A stretch of 64,000 nt of DNA from JAJISK01 sp046759185 (GTDB lineage Archaea > Thermoplasmatota > Thermoplasmata > RBG-16-68-12 > JAJISG01). The notes below the pieces were generated by a model, which was not told the origin of the DNA, did not search any database, and worked only from the letters and a program-made list of their open reading frames with translations. Positions 33,107 through 41,803 of the stretch are shown in pieces. The stretch lies in NCBI GenBank assembly GCA_046759185.1, contig JBHIBO010000006.1, positions 1 through 64,000 on the forward strand. The letters run 5' to 3'. Both the position numbers and the translations under genes were made by a program. Position 1 is the stretch's first letter; each line of letters opens with the position of its first letter.

Positions 33107-33994
33107 GTGCTCTGGATCGTCCTTCTCGTTCTGGCTGTGGCCGCCGCCAGCTTCCTCTATCCCCTCCTCCGGAAGAGCTACTTCACCGCCTCTCTCGTCC
33201 TCGCGAACCTCGGCCTCTTTCTGTTCCTCTTCCTGCTCCTCAGCTTCAGCACCGATCCGGCCCTGGTGGCCTTCGTCAGGGAAAACCTCCTGTTCAAACC
33301 CCAGGACCTCGTGGAATTCCGCCCTTGGACCCTCATCACGAGCATGTTCCTCCACGCGAGCGTCCTCCACGTGGTCTTCAACATCCTCTTCCTCTACCTC
33401 CTGGGACTCCCCCTCGAGGATCGAATCGGGGGCCGCGCCTTCGCCAGTCTCTATCTCGCGGCCGGCCTCGCGGCCTCGCTTCTCTTCGCCCTGGTGGAGT
33501 GGGGGAGCCCCGTGCCTGCCCTCGGGGCCTCGGGAGCCATCATGGGCATCGCCGGCGCCTTCCTCGCGTTGTATCCGCGGGAGCGGATTTTCTTCATCCT
33601 GTTCATCCTCATCCTCCCCCGAGTACGCGTTTTCCTGGCCGTCGGCGTAGTGATTCTCGGCGAGGCCCTGCTCCTCTTCTTCGGGGTGCAAGACGGCGTC
33701 GCCCACGCGGCCCACATGGGAGGGATTGGCTTCGGCATCGCGATGGCATCCCTGATTCGTGGCCGCAAGCAGCGCGCAGCAGCCCCCCTCCCCGCCCTCG
33801 CCTTGGACGACCTGGCGACGACGGAAGAGCTCCGCGGCATTCTCTCCCGGATCCAGGAGGAAAGCGTGGGGGAGGTCCGAGACGCCTGGGTCGACCACTT
33901 CCTCGAGAAGGCCCGATGTCCCCAATGCCGGGGGCGCCTCCACCGCAAGGGCCAGGTCGTCACTAGCGATTGTGGCTGGGAACGACATGTCTGA
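33107..33994 (+). CDS. Rhomboid intramembrane serine protease
   Basis: A 295-residue protein with six or seven membrane helices. The catalytic Ser is in 'PALGASGAIMGIAGAF' (GxSG) near residue 145 and the His in 'VAHAAHMGGIGFGIAM' near 215. The cytosolic tail ends with a short Cys motif ('CPQCRGRLHRKG...CGW'), which has only three Cys. GTG 33107 fits a leaderless start after a TTCATAACA box; a longer in-frame start at 33038 would overlap the methyltransferase. Confidence 0.9.
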   Translation: MLWIVLLVLAVAAASFLYPLLRKSYFTASLVLANLGLFLFLFLLLSFSTDPALVAFVRENLLFKPQDLVEFRPWTLITSMFLHASVLHVVFNILFLYLLGLPLEDRIGGRAFASLYLAAGLAASLLFALVEWGSPVPALGASGAIMGIAGAFLALYPRERIFFILFILILPRVRVFLAVGVVILGEALLLFFGVQDGVAHAAHMGGIGFGIAMASLIRGRKQRAAAPLPALALDDLATTEELRGILSRIQEESVGEVRDAWVDHFLEKARCPQCRGRLHRKGQVVTSDCGWERHV

Positions 33995-34036
33995 CCTTCG
34001 ACTGCCTTATACCCTCACCTCGATTATGGAACCGGG

Positions 34037-34657
34037 ATGGAGCCCCCGAGCGCCCTCCACCTGGATTGTCCCAACTGCGGGCGGGGACCCCATCGCGTCC
34101 TCCGGGGTCGCGTCTCCCGAGGTCGAGAACTCGTTCTCGAAGGGGTGTTCCGCTGTCTCCGTTGCGGTAACACTCGCAGCGAGACGTACCGGGACTGGGC
34201 TCCCCTCCCGATTCCCCTAGTGCTCAGCGATGGGAGCGCCTCGCGGCGGGTCACGGTTGACCTCTTTCCCGGCGAGGAGGTCCGGGTAGGGGACATCATA
34301 GAGGCGGACGGACGGAGCGTACGTATCACCGCCATCGACACAGGGGAGAAGCGGGTCAGAGAGGCCCCCGTGGAGGCGATTACCACCCTCTGGAGCCAAC
34401 AGGCCGACCGGTTGACCGTCAAGTTCTCGCTGAACAAGGGCCGGAGGACGGTGCCCTACGAGGTCCCCGCGCCGCCCGAGGAGGAGTTCGCGGTCGGCGA
34501 TCTTGTCCACCTCGGCCGGGACTCCGGAGTCATTCACCGGATCAAGACGCTGCGAGGAACCGTCCGAGATGGAGCGGTCCAGGCCCAGGACATCGTACGT
34601 GTGTACTGCCGGACTGTCCGCCGGCCCCGTTCGTACCGAAGGGCGCGGAGAGGGTGA
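34037..34657 (+). CDS. HVO_0476-family zinc finger protein
   Basis: A 206-residue protein with two Cys pairs near the N-terminus ('CPNCGRGPH' at about 11 and 'CLRCGNTRSE' at about 40) and a strand-rich C-terminal part with 'DGRSVRITAIDTGEKR' and 'GDLVHLGRDSGVIHRIKTL'. The family occurs in haloarchaea and other euryarchaea and is of unknown function. Its stop is directly followed by the pcm ATG, so co-translation is likely. A CCTTATACC box (about 34003) lies upstream. Confidence 0.8.
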   Translation: MEPPSALHLDCPNCGRGPHRVLRGRVSRGRELVLEGVFRCLRCGNTRSETYRDWAPLPIPLVLSDGSASRRVTVDLFPGEEVRVGDIIEADGRSVRITAIDTGEKRVREAPVEAITTLWSQQADRLTVKFSLNKGRRTVPYEVPAPPEEEFAVGDLVHLGRDSGVIHRIKTLRGTVRDGAVQAQDIVRVYCRTVRRPRSYRRARRG

Positions 34658-35314
34658 ATGGCCGACGAGTTCGAGGAGAGACGAGGCCGGATGGTGGAGC
34701 GGCTCGTCCAGAACGGTGTCCTCCAGACCCCCCGGGTCATCGAAGCCATGCGGGCCGTCCCCAGGCACCTCTTTGTCCCGCGGCGACTGCGGGAGAGTGC
34801 GTACTACGATACGCCCCTGGGCATCGGCTCCGGTCAGACCATTTCCGCCCCTCACATGGTGGGAATGATGCTGGAATACCTGGACCTGAAGGGGGGTCAG
34901 CGCGTCCTCGAGATCGGGGGTGGATCCGGATACCACGCCGCCTTGGTGGCCCACGTCGTAGGCCCGGAGGGGCAGGTATTCGCAATCGAACGCATCGGCT
35001 CCCTAGCCAAGAAGGCGCGGGCCCGCATCGAGACCCTTGGCCTGGGGGATCGGATTAAGGTCCTGGTACGGGACGGTTCGCGGGGACTGGCGGAGCAAGC
35101 GCCCTTCGACCGGATCTTCGTCTCCTGCGGCGCGCCCGAGATCCCGCCGCCCCTCGTGGACAACCTGCGGGAGGGAGGCAAGCTCCTCGTCCCCGTCGGA
35201 ACCCGCTACTTCCAGGACCTCGTCCTCGGGGAGAAGGCGGGCGAAGAGCTGCGGACACGAAACTTGGGTGGCGTGGTGTTCGTCCCTCTCGTCGGCGAGC
35301 ATGGCTTCGATTGA
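34658..35314 (+). CDS. pcm: Protein-L-isoaspartate O-methyltransferase
   Basis: A 218-residue repair methyltransferase for damaged aspartyl residues. The N-terminal 'FVPRRLRESAYYDTPLGIG' precedes 'QTISAPHMVGMMLE', and the SAM loop is 'VLEIGGGSGYHAALVA' near residue 83. Complete. It forms a two-gene operon with the zinc-finger protein, without spacer. Confidence 0.95.
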   Translation: MADEFEERRGRMVERLVQNGVLQTPRVIEAMRAVPRHLFVPRRLRESAYYDTPLGIGSGQTISAPHMVGMMLEYLDLKGGQRVLEIGGGSGYHAALVAHVVGPEGQVFAIERIGSLAKKARARIETLGLGDRIKVLVRDGSRGLAEQAPFDRIFVSCGAPEIPPPLVDNLREGGKLLVPVGTRYFQDLVLGEKAGEELRTRNLGGVVFVPLVGEHGFD

Positions 35315-35370
35315 AACGGTGAATCGCGGTCCCCGAGGTTTTTAGCCTCCCTTCACCGTCTTACCATGGG

Positions 35371-36039
35371 ATGATCACCCTCCTGGGGGTGGGCCACGTC
35401 TTCCTGCTCGGTCCGCGCATCGACCAGGAGATGGAGCGGCGGCGGCCCGACCTCATCGCCCTCGAACTCGATCCCATCCGGCTGCAGGCATTGAAGGACC
35501 CTGACCGTGTCAGGCGGACACCGGGTGTGTATAGTCTCCTGGCGACGTTCCAGCGCCGCATCGCGGAGGAGTACGGAGCGGATGTGGGCGGGGAGATGCT
35601 AGCCGCCTACACCGCAGGGAATCGCCTGGGGATCCCCGTGGCCCTCATCGATCTCGACTCGCGTCGCACCTGGCGGGACTTCCTGACCTCCCTCCGTCCC
35701 TGGGAATTCCTGAAGCTTCTCTTCTCGGCCTTGGGATCCATTTTCGTGGGACGCGAACAGGTCGAACAGGAACTGCAGCGGTACCAGGAGGACTACGCCG
35801 GGTTCATGGAGGCCTTGGCAAGGGACTACCCGGCCGTCAAGGCAGTCCTCGTGGACCGGAGGAACAGCCACATGGCGAACGAGCTTAAGCGCCTTCATGG
35901 GACCTACGATCACATCGTGGCCATCGTCGGGGACGGCCACGTCCTGGGGCTCTCGACCCTCTTGGAGGGCGAGGACGTGGAGGTGGTCCGTCTCTGGGAG
36001 CTTCGGGAACCGGAGCCGACATCGGCGCACGATGCGTAG
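35371..36039 (+). CDS. TraB/PrgY-like protein
   Basis: A 222-residue soluble protein with the TraB-like layout. 'MITLLGVGHVFLLG' opens the fold (usual G-x-x-H), 'DLIALELDPIRLQAL' follows, and the C-terminus has 'RNSHMANELKRL' and 'HIVAIVGDGHVLGLSTLL', the second conserved G-x-x-H. Family members are putative metalloproteases or pheromone-binding proteins. No membrane helix is present, unlike many archaeal members. A GTTTTTAGCC box lies about 30 bases upstream. Confidence 0.82.
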   Translation: MITLLGVGHVFLLGPRIDQEMERRRPDLIALELDPIRLQALKDPDRVRRTPGVYSLLATFQRRIAEEYGADVGGEMLAAYTAGNRLGIPVALIDLDSRRTWRDFLTSLRPWEFLKLLFSALGSIFVGREQVEQELQRYQEDYAGFMEALARDYPAVKAVLVDRRNSHMANELKRLHGTYDHIVAIVGDGHVLGLSTLLEGEDVEVVRLWELREPEPTSAHDA

Positions 36040-36116
36040 GCTGCCCCGGATGGCGGTCCGCCACCTTCGGTACCCTCTCCCGTCAACTCTTAAGGGAGGC
36101 CTCGCAATGGACAGCT

Positions 36117-37358
36117 GTGGGTGAGGAGGAGAAGCAGCAGACCACCCTCCGGTATCTCCAGGCGAAGTTTGCCCAGTACTACCAGACCCACCCCCTGCGC
36201 CTCCCGCCTCGCTTCGGCCGCCGTGAGTTTGGGTTCATCCTCTTCGAGGGCGGTTTCGTGCTCCGCCACCTGGGCTTTCCCAAGGAGGACGAGCTGTATC
36301 GGTACATCCAGGCCAAGTCCCCCGCCCACATCTACCATTCCGCCGCCTACTACGAGACCCCTGGGGCACCGACCATGGGGGAGAAGGGATGGATGGGCGC
36401 GGATCTCGTCTTCGATCTGGATGCGGACCACATCCCCGGATGGCAGAAGCTGGGGTATCCGGGCATGCTCGAGGCGGTGAAGGACCAGGTCATCCGCCTG
36501 ATCGATGACTTCCTCCTGACGGACCTCGGCTTTCGGGAGGAGGACCTCCAGATCGCCTTCTCCGGGGCCCGAGGCTATCACATCCACGTCCGGGACCCTC
36601 GGGTCTCCACCTTGGAGAGCCACGAGCGGCGCGAGATCGTGGATTACATAACAGGGACGGGCCTGGACCTGGGACTGGTCGCTCGTCGGGAGCCCTTCGA
36701 GGAGCGGACCTTCGGCGACAAGACGCGGACCCTGAAACGTTTCCGCATCCCCGCGGCTTCCGACCCGGGGTGGCGGGGACGCACGACCCAGGGCGTCCTG
36801 CGATGGCTGGAGACCCTTGCTGAATTATCAGAAGAGGAAGCCCTCGAGGCCCTGCAAGAACTCGACGGCGTGGGACCCAAACGGGCCCACCAGATCTACG
36901 CCACCCTGCAGCGACTCGGGAGGGACAACACGCGAACTCGGGTGGAGGCGGGTCTCCTCGAGTTCTTCCCTCCGGGGAGCGGTCCCTCCCTCGTGGCGCA
37001 GGGGGTGGAGTACGCCAAGGGGGCCACGGACGAGCCTGTGACCTCGGACACGAAACGCCTCATTCGACTCATGGGCAGCCTCCACGGCAAGACCGGGTTC
37101 GTCGTCGTGCCCCTGACCCGCGACGCGTTGGATGCCTTCGACCCCCTCACCGATGCCGTCCCGGCCCTCTACAGCCACGAGAAGATCCGCATCGAGACGT
37201 CCCAGGCTATTGATACTGATATGATGGGCGAAACCTTTAATTTGGGACCTGGGCAGAACAGCGTCCCCGAATATCTGGCTATCTTCCTCATGTGCCGGGG
37301 AATGGCCACCCTAGCCTCGGGGACAACCGGCGATGCAACCCAAGGAGGGCCTACCTAA
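36117..37358 (+). CDS. priS: DNA primase small (catalytic) subunit
   Basis: A 413-residue archaeo-eukaryotic primase. Catalytic acids are in 'LVFDLDADHIPGW' near residue 100; the 'FSGARGYHIHV' motif is near 148 and the 'RLMGSLHGKTGF' motif near 315. Residues 248-264 read 'ELDGVGPKRAHQIYATL', a helix-hairpin-helix motif not typical of PriS. GTG start fits a leaderless transcript (CTCTTAAGG box near 36087). The 3' end overlaps the next TPR gene by 26 bases. The large subunit gene is not in the window. Confidence 0.95.
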   Translation: MGEEEKQQTTLRYLQAKFAQYYQTHPLRLPPRFGRREFGFILFEGGFVLRHLGFPKEDELYRYIQAKSPAHIYHSAAYYETPGAPTMGEKGWMGADLVFDLDADHIPGWQKLGYPGMLEAVKDQVIRLIDDFLLTDLGFREEDLQIAFSGARGYHIHVRDPRVSTLESHERREIVDYITGTGLDLGLVARREPFEERTFGDKTRTLKRFRIPAASDPGWRGRTTQGVLRWLETLAELSEEEALEALQELDGVGPKRAHQIYATLQRLGRDNTRTRVEAGLLEFFPPGSGPSLVAQGVEYAKGATDEPVTSDTKRLIRLMGSLHGKTGFVVVPLTRDALDAFDPLTDAVPALYSHEKIRIETSQAIDTDMMGETFNLGPGQNSVPEYLAIFLMCRGMATLASGTTGDATQGGPT

Positions 37359-39450
37359 GGAAGCCCGCAAGCTCGCCCAGATTCGACTCTTCAAGGAGCT
37401 TCTCCTCCCGCTGCAGATCATTGCCATCCTGGCCTTCGCCGCGTTTCTGGTGGCCAGTGCGGGCCTCTCCTCCTCCCCCCTCTACGTTCCCCTCCTGGGG
37501 GCCCTGCCCCTACTCGTCGTTGCCCTGGCCGTCATCGCCCTGGAGTTCATCATCTTCCGCTTTCTGGAGATTCGTCACGCTCCCCGGGAGGGCCAGAAGT
37601 ACATCCTCGTCGACATCAGCTGGCGAAACGCCAAGAAGGCCTTCGCCATCGCCTTGTTCCTGGCCATCCTCCTCCTCATCCCCCCGGTGAAGGCCCTCAC
37701 CCTGAACCTGCTCTCTCCGACCTCCCAGCGGGGTTTGGAGGCGGGAGGGACCTTCCCTCTCACGTTCAACAGCCAAGACGCGATGGGCATCAGCCACGCC
37801 GAGAACTTGCAGGTCGTCGTCCTGAGTGGCGCCCTTCGCATCCAGATTCAGGAGGGCACCGGTCCACCGAGTGGGACCGTAAACCTGACGGCGGGCCAGC
37901 AACGAACCTTTGCCCTCACGGCTACGTCCTTCGTCCCGTATACCGTCACCTTCGAGAACCTGGCTGCGAGCACGACTTCCTTCACCTACAAGGTGAACCT
38001 GGCCCTCCCTACCGGGTTCATCAACCTCGCCGCGGTCCTCATGGGAGTCGTGGCGGTATCGAACTTAGTCTGGCTCCTGTACCTCCGACCGCTCAGGGAG
38101 GCCGGTCTGAAGGCGATGCCGTCCACGATGAAGCGACGTCGCCCGACCCGTCAGCCACGGCAGGCCCGAGGCTGGCCGCCCAGGCAACCCCCGGTCCCGC
38201 GACGACCCATCGCCTGGCGGTGGCCCTGGCAGCCCGGTCAGGTCCCCCGCTACCCCGTACCGCGGGGATGGAACCCCGCCTACGGACCCTACGCGGCCTA
38301 CCCCCCGCCCCAGGCCCTCCGTCGACCCGCCCCTCAGCCCGCGCGCCAACGCTCCCCGATGCCGGCGAGACCGGAACCTCCCGGGAAGCCCGAAGGGCCC
38401 GTCGAAGGGGAGGAGAGGGAGCTGCCACCTCCACCGGAGCAGGTAGAGCCCTACGAGGTGCCAGGTATCCCCCCTCCCGTCCCGGAGGTGCCCGATGACC
38501 CCGACCGGGCCGCCCTGAGGACGGTCGACATGGACATCAGCGGCCTCCTCGGCAAGGCGGAGGATCGAATCGCCATGGGCGAGTACAGGGAGGCCCTGGA
38601 AGACCTCGAGACCATCTTGGGCGTAGACCGAGAGAACCTCCCGGCTCTCCTGAAGAAGGCGGAACTCCTCCGGCGCGTCAACCGGCCCGGAGACGCCCTG
38701 GAGACCCTCGAGACCGTCCTGTCTCTCGATCCATGGCATCAAAGAGCGCTGTTGATGAAGGCGGGCCTCTTGGAGACCGACGGGCGATACGACGAAGCCC
38801 TGGAGTGTTACGACGCTATCCTCTCGGGCAGTCCGGCCGTCCTCATGGCTCTCGTGCAGAAAGGAGACGTGATGGCCCGCATGGGGGAAGCCGAACTGGC
38901 GTGGGAGGCGTACCAGGAGGCGCAGCGCCTCGCCCCGGACGACCCGGACCTGCAGGAGAAAATCCGATCCATCGAGGAAGGCCAAGACTCGGCGCTGGAT
39001 CCCGAGAGCCCGGAGTTCCACCTCAAGAAAGCGCAAGCCGCGGCCCGAGCCGGAAAGCTCGAGGAAGCCCTTCGCCTGTCCGAGGGGGCCGCCGAGGCCT
39101 TGTCCGAAGACCCTCAGCTGTGGGCCTTCAAGGGCGCCTTGGAGCAGGACTTGGGTCTCCAGGGACCGGCCATCGCCAGCCTCCGGCACGCCACGGAGCT
39201 CGACCCCAAGGACGAAGAGTCCGTTCGTCGGCTCGAGGGCCTGCAGCGGAAGGCCCAGGACCAGATCGACTTGGAGAAGGCCCTGCGGGAGATCGAGGGC
39301 CTCGCCCCTGAAGTCGTGACGGGCATCGCGGAGGAGTTTCGGAGCCTCCGGAAGTTGAAGCGAGTGAAGGTCAAGACCTTGGCCTCCCTGGAGGGGGTCA
39401 CGGAAGGGGACGCGAAGGCCATTCTGCGGCGGATTCGCAGCGGAAGATAG
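37333..39450 (+). CDS. Membrane-anchored TPR protein with Pro-rich linker and terminal HhH
   Basis: A 705-residue protein. Helices lie at about 25-45, 50-75 and 95-118, then an extracellular-type beta domain (120-220), a helix at about 225-245, a long Pro/Arg-rich linker (260-400), at least five TPR units (about 405-640, for example 'YREALEDLETILGVDRENLP' and 'YDEALECYDAILSG'), and a C-terminal helix-hairpin-helix ('LASLEGVTEGDAKAILRRI'). It overlaps priS and may couple a membrane scaffold with replication, though this is inferred from position only. Confidence 0.75.
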   Translation: MQPKEGLPKEARKLAQIRLFKELLLPLQIIAILAFAAFLVASAGLSSSPLYVPLLGALPLLVVALAVIALEFIIFRFLEIRHAPREGQKYILVDISWRNAKKAFAIALFLAILLLIPPVKALTLNLLSPTSQRGLEAGGTFPLTFNSQDAMGISHAENLQVVVLSGALRIQIQEGTGPPSGTVNLTAGQQRTFALTATSFVPYTVTFENLAASTTSFTYKVNLALPTGFINLAAVLMGVVAVSNLVWLLYLRPLREAGLKAMPSTMKRRRPTRQPRQARGWPPRQPPVPRRPIAWRWPWQPGQVPRYPVPRGWNPAYGPYAAYPPPQALRRPAPQPARQRSPMPARPEPPGKPEGPVEGEERELPPPPEQVEPYEVPGIPPPVPEVPDDPDRAALRTVDMDISGLLGKAEDRIAMGEYREALEDLETILGVDRENLPALLKKAELLRRVNRPGDALETLETVLSLDPWHQRALLMKAGLLETDGRYDEALECYDAILSGSPAVLMALVQKGDVMARMGEAELAWEAYQEAQRLAPDDPDLQEKIRSIEEGQDSALDPESPEFHLKKAQAAARAGKLEEALRLSEGAAEALSEDPQLWAFKGALEQDLGLQGPAIASLRHATELDPKDEESVRRLEGLQRKAQDQIDLEKALREIEGLAPEVVTGIAEEFRSLRKLKRVKVKTLASLEGVTEGDAKAILRRIRSGR

Positions 39451-39481
39451 GTTTTTAGCGGAACCGCGTTTGGTTGCGACC

Positions 39482-39709
39482 GTGAAGGCCTTCCGCATCC
39501 GCGGGACGTTTCTTATGGGCCGCAACCGACAGCCCTTCAGCCAGGAGGTCGCCGCCGTCTCCCAGGAGGAAGCCGTGCAATGGGTCCTCTCGGAGCTAGG
39601 GAGTAAGCATCGGACCAAACGGAGGGACATCACGATTCAAGAGGTCTCGGAGGTGCCCCGGGACCAGGTCGAGGACTCCGTGGTGGCCTACCGGGTCCAG
39701 GAGGGTTGA
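39482..39709 (+). CDS. rpl18a: Ribosomal protein eL20 (L18a/LX)
   Basis: A 75-residue large-subunit protein beginning 'KAFRIRGTFLMGRNRQPFSQ' with the conserved 'LSELGSKHRTKRRDI'. GTG 39482 fits a leaderless start 25-30 bases after a GTTTTTAGCG box; an in-frame TTG lies at 39470. It heads the conserved archaeal eL20-prefoldin alpha-ftsY cluster. aIF6 is not in this copy of the cluster. Confidence 0.94.
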   Translation: MKAFRIRGTFLMGRNRQPFSQEVAAVSQEEAVQWVLSELGSKHRTKRRDITIQEVSEVPRDQVEDSVVAYRVQEG

Positions 39710-39710
39710 C

Positions 39711-40154
39711 GTGGCGGAGGATGTGGGACTCCAGCAGGCGGTGACCGCCCTCGAGACGACCCGGGCCCAACTCGAGGCTCTCACGCGGCAGGAAGAGGCC
39801 CTGCGCTACTCCCTCCAAGAGTACACGCGGGCCCGGGACACCATGGAGAAGTACCAGGGCTCCCCCGTTGGGACGGAGATCTTGGTCCCCATCGGCGCGA
39901 ACTCCTTCCTCTTCGCCCAGATCACCGACGTCGAGCGTGCCATCGTGGGCCTGGGAGCCGAGGTCGCCCTCGACGACAGCATCGAGTCGGCCATCGAACG
40001 GCTGGACACCCGGATCCGACAGCTCACCACGGTCCAAGAGGACCTGCTACGGCGCATCGGCGCCATGGAGGGCCAGGCCAACGACCAGGCCGCGGTCGTT
40101 CAAACGGCCTACGAGCAGGCCCAGAACGAACCCGGGGAGCGAGAGGGTGTTTGA
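39711..40154 (+). CDS. pfdA: Prefoldin alpha subunit
   Basis: A 147-residue chaperone subunit with N- and C-terminal coiled coils (about 5-45 and 95-135) and the beta-hairpin core 'TEILVPIGANSFLFAQITD'. It forms the hexamer with two alpha and four beta subunits and delivers unfolded proteins to the thermosome. GTG start one base after the eL20 stop. Overlaps ftsY by eight bases. Confidence 0.94.
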   Translation: MAEDVGLQQAVTALETTRAQLEALTRQEEALRYSLQEYTRARDTMEKYQGSPVGTEILVPIGANSFLFAQITDVERAIVGLGAEVALDDSIESAIERLDTRIRQLTTVQEDLLRRIGAMEGQANDQAAVVQTAYEQAQNEPGEREGV

Positions 40155-41085
40155 GACCCTTCGCAGGAAGCTCCTGGGGTGGAAGGACAAGGCCCCGGAG
40201 GACCTCGACGAGCTCGTCTCGGAGACTTCGGGGAAGAAGATTAAGCGGGCGGCCCTAGACCGCTACCTCGCCGATCTGGAGATCGCTCTCCTAGAGTCCG
40301 ACGTCGCCCTCGACGTCGTGTCGGGCATCACCCAGTCCATGGAGGAGGAGCTTCTGGGGAAGCGCATCTCTCGGGAGACGAACTTCCGGAATGGCCTGTG
40401 GGAAGCCCTCCGTCGATCGGTTCGAGACGCCTTGGAGGTCCCGACCATTGACCTGCTCGCCTTCGTGAAGGAGGCGGAGAAGCCCGTCATCCTCATGTTC
40501 GTGGGGGTCAATGGTACCGGCAAGACTACGGTCATCGCCAAGTTGACCCACCTCTTCCAATCCGAACGTCTCACGTGCGTCCTGGCCGCCGGCGACACCT
40601 TCCGCGCCGGGGCCATCGAGCAGCTGGCGGTCCACGCCGAGCGCCTCGGAGTTAAGCTCGTCGCCCACGAGGCGCGGAGCGACCCTGCTGCCGTCGCCTT
40701 CGACGCCGTGGCCCACGCGCGGGCTCGTCATCGGGACGTCGTCCTCATCGACACCGCGGGCCGGATGCAGACCAAGGCCAACCTCATGGAGCAGATGAAG
40801 AAGATCAAGCGGGTCACGAAGCCTGATCTGGTCCTCTTCGTGGGCGACGCCCTCACGGGGAACGACGCCGTGGAGCAGGCCAAGGGTTTCGAGGCGGCAG
40901 TGGGCATCGACGGCGTCATCCTCACCAAGGTGGACGCTGACGCCAAGGGAGGCGCGGCCCTGAGCGTGGCCCAGGCTGTGGGTCGGCCCGTCCTCTACCT
41001 GGGGAACGGGCAGGAATACGATGACCTCGTGCCTTTCAACTCATCCTGGATGGTCGACCGTCTCCTGGGCCCTACCCCAACGTGA
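40147..41085 (+). CDS. ftsY: Signal recognition particle receptor FtsY
   Basis: A 312-residue SRP receptor GTPase. The short N domain is about 1-100 with little acidic A region. G motifs are 'GVNGTGKTTVIAKL' near 118, 'AGDTFRAGAIEQL' near 148, 'LIDTAGRMQ' near 203, and 'TKVDADAKGGAAL' near 260. It docks SRP54 (gene at 63490) at the membrane. Starts at GTG 40147 inside the prefoldin gene. Overlaps the convergent GT2 gene by 14 bases. Confidence 0.96.
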   Translation: MFETLRRKLLGWKDKAPEDLDELVSETSGKKIKRAALDRYLADLEIALLESDVALDVVSGITQSMEEELLGKRISRETNFRNGLWEALRRSVRDALEVPTIDLLAFVKEAEKPVILMFVGVNGTGKTTVIAKLTHLFQSERLTCVLAAGDTFRAGAIEQLAVHAERLGVKLVAHEARSDPAAVAFDAVAHARARHRDVVLIDTAGRMQTKANLMEQMKKIKRVTKPDLVLFVGDALTGNDAVEQAKGFEAAVGIDGVILTKVDADAKGGAALSVAQAVGRPVLYLGNGQEYDDLVPFNSSWMVDRLLGPTPT

Positions 41086-41755
41086 GTCGTCGCTTCACGA
41101 GGAAGCGGAGGTTCTCCCACCCGTCGGCGAAGGACCGAATCTTCGCCTCTCCAATTCGGGACCGGTAGTGAATCGGGACCTCGGAAAAACGCAGGCCCTG
41201 GGCCAGGACTTCGAGCTTCAGCTCCTCGGAGAACGGCATCCCGTCGCTCTCCACGTGGAGGCGGTCCAGAATGGCACGACGAAACACCCACATCCCCGAC
41301 TGGGAGTCCCGTAAACGGACGCCGTACAGGAGCGCTGCGGTCTTGTTCAACAGGGCATTCCCGATGCGATGATGCGCCTCCATGACCTCGGGTTCCAGGT
41401 ACGCCAGTCGATCGCAGGAGACGAAGTCCCATCCCTCCCCATCCAGCAGGGCCACGATGCGAGGAATCTCGTGGGCGGGATAGGTCCAATCGGCGTCCAG
41501 CGTCGCAATCAGGTCCCCGCTCGCCGCCGCAAAGCCCGTCTTGTAGGCCCGACCGTACCCCCGGCGGTCTTCCGGGACAACGCGTGCGCCCTTTTCCGTT
41601 GCGATGGCCACGGTTCCGTCTTCTGACAGGGTGTCCACGACGAGGATCTCGTACGTCGATTCGGTTCCCCCCAGTGTCTCGTGGATCTCGTCCAAGACCC
41701 GACCGATGGAGGCCTCCTCGTTCCGGGTGGGGATGACGACAGAGATGTGGACCAT
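41072..41755 (-). CDS. Glycosyltransferase family 2 (dolichyl-phosphate sugar synthase-like)
   Basis: A 227-residue cytosolic GT-A enzyme with no membrane helix: 'ISVVIPTRNEEASIGRVLDE', the acidic motif 'ATLDADWTYP' near residue 90, and 'LRDSQSGMWVFRR' near 150. Resembles the dolichyl-phosphate mannose or glucose synthases used for archaeal N-glycan or S-layer glycosylation. It neighbours another GT2 and a UDP-GlcNAc 2-epimerase. Confidence 0.9.
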   Translation of the reverse strand: MVHISVVIPTRNEEASIGRVLDEIHETLGGTESTYEILVVDTLSEDGTVAIATEKGARVVPEDRRGYGRAYKTGFAAASGDLIATLDADWTYPAHEIPRIVALLDGEGWDFVSCDRLAYLEPEVMEAHHRIGNALLNKTAALLYGVRLRDSQSGMWVFRRAILDRLHVESDGMPFSEELKLEVLAQGLRFSEVPIHYRSRIGEAKIRSFADGWENLRFLVKRRLTLG

Positions 41756-41803
41756 GGCGGCGGAGTGCCTACCTTCAGGCGTGTTAAAGAGGTTCGCCTC
41801 TCG

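Noticed and set aside
32495..33988. A 497-codon minus-strand frame opposite rhomboid
   Set aside because: It is the complement of the rhomboid and methyltransferase genes, very rich in Glu and Gly, with no conserved motif.
38065..39633. A 522-codon minus-strand frame opposite the TPR gene
   Set aside because: It is a shadow of the TPR and eL20 genes; the TPR repeats on the plus strand are unambiguous.
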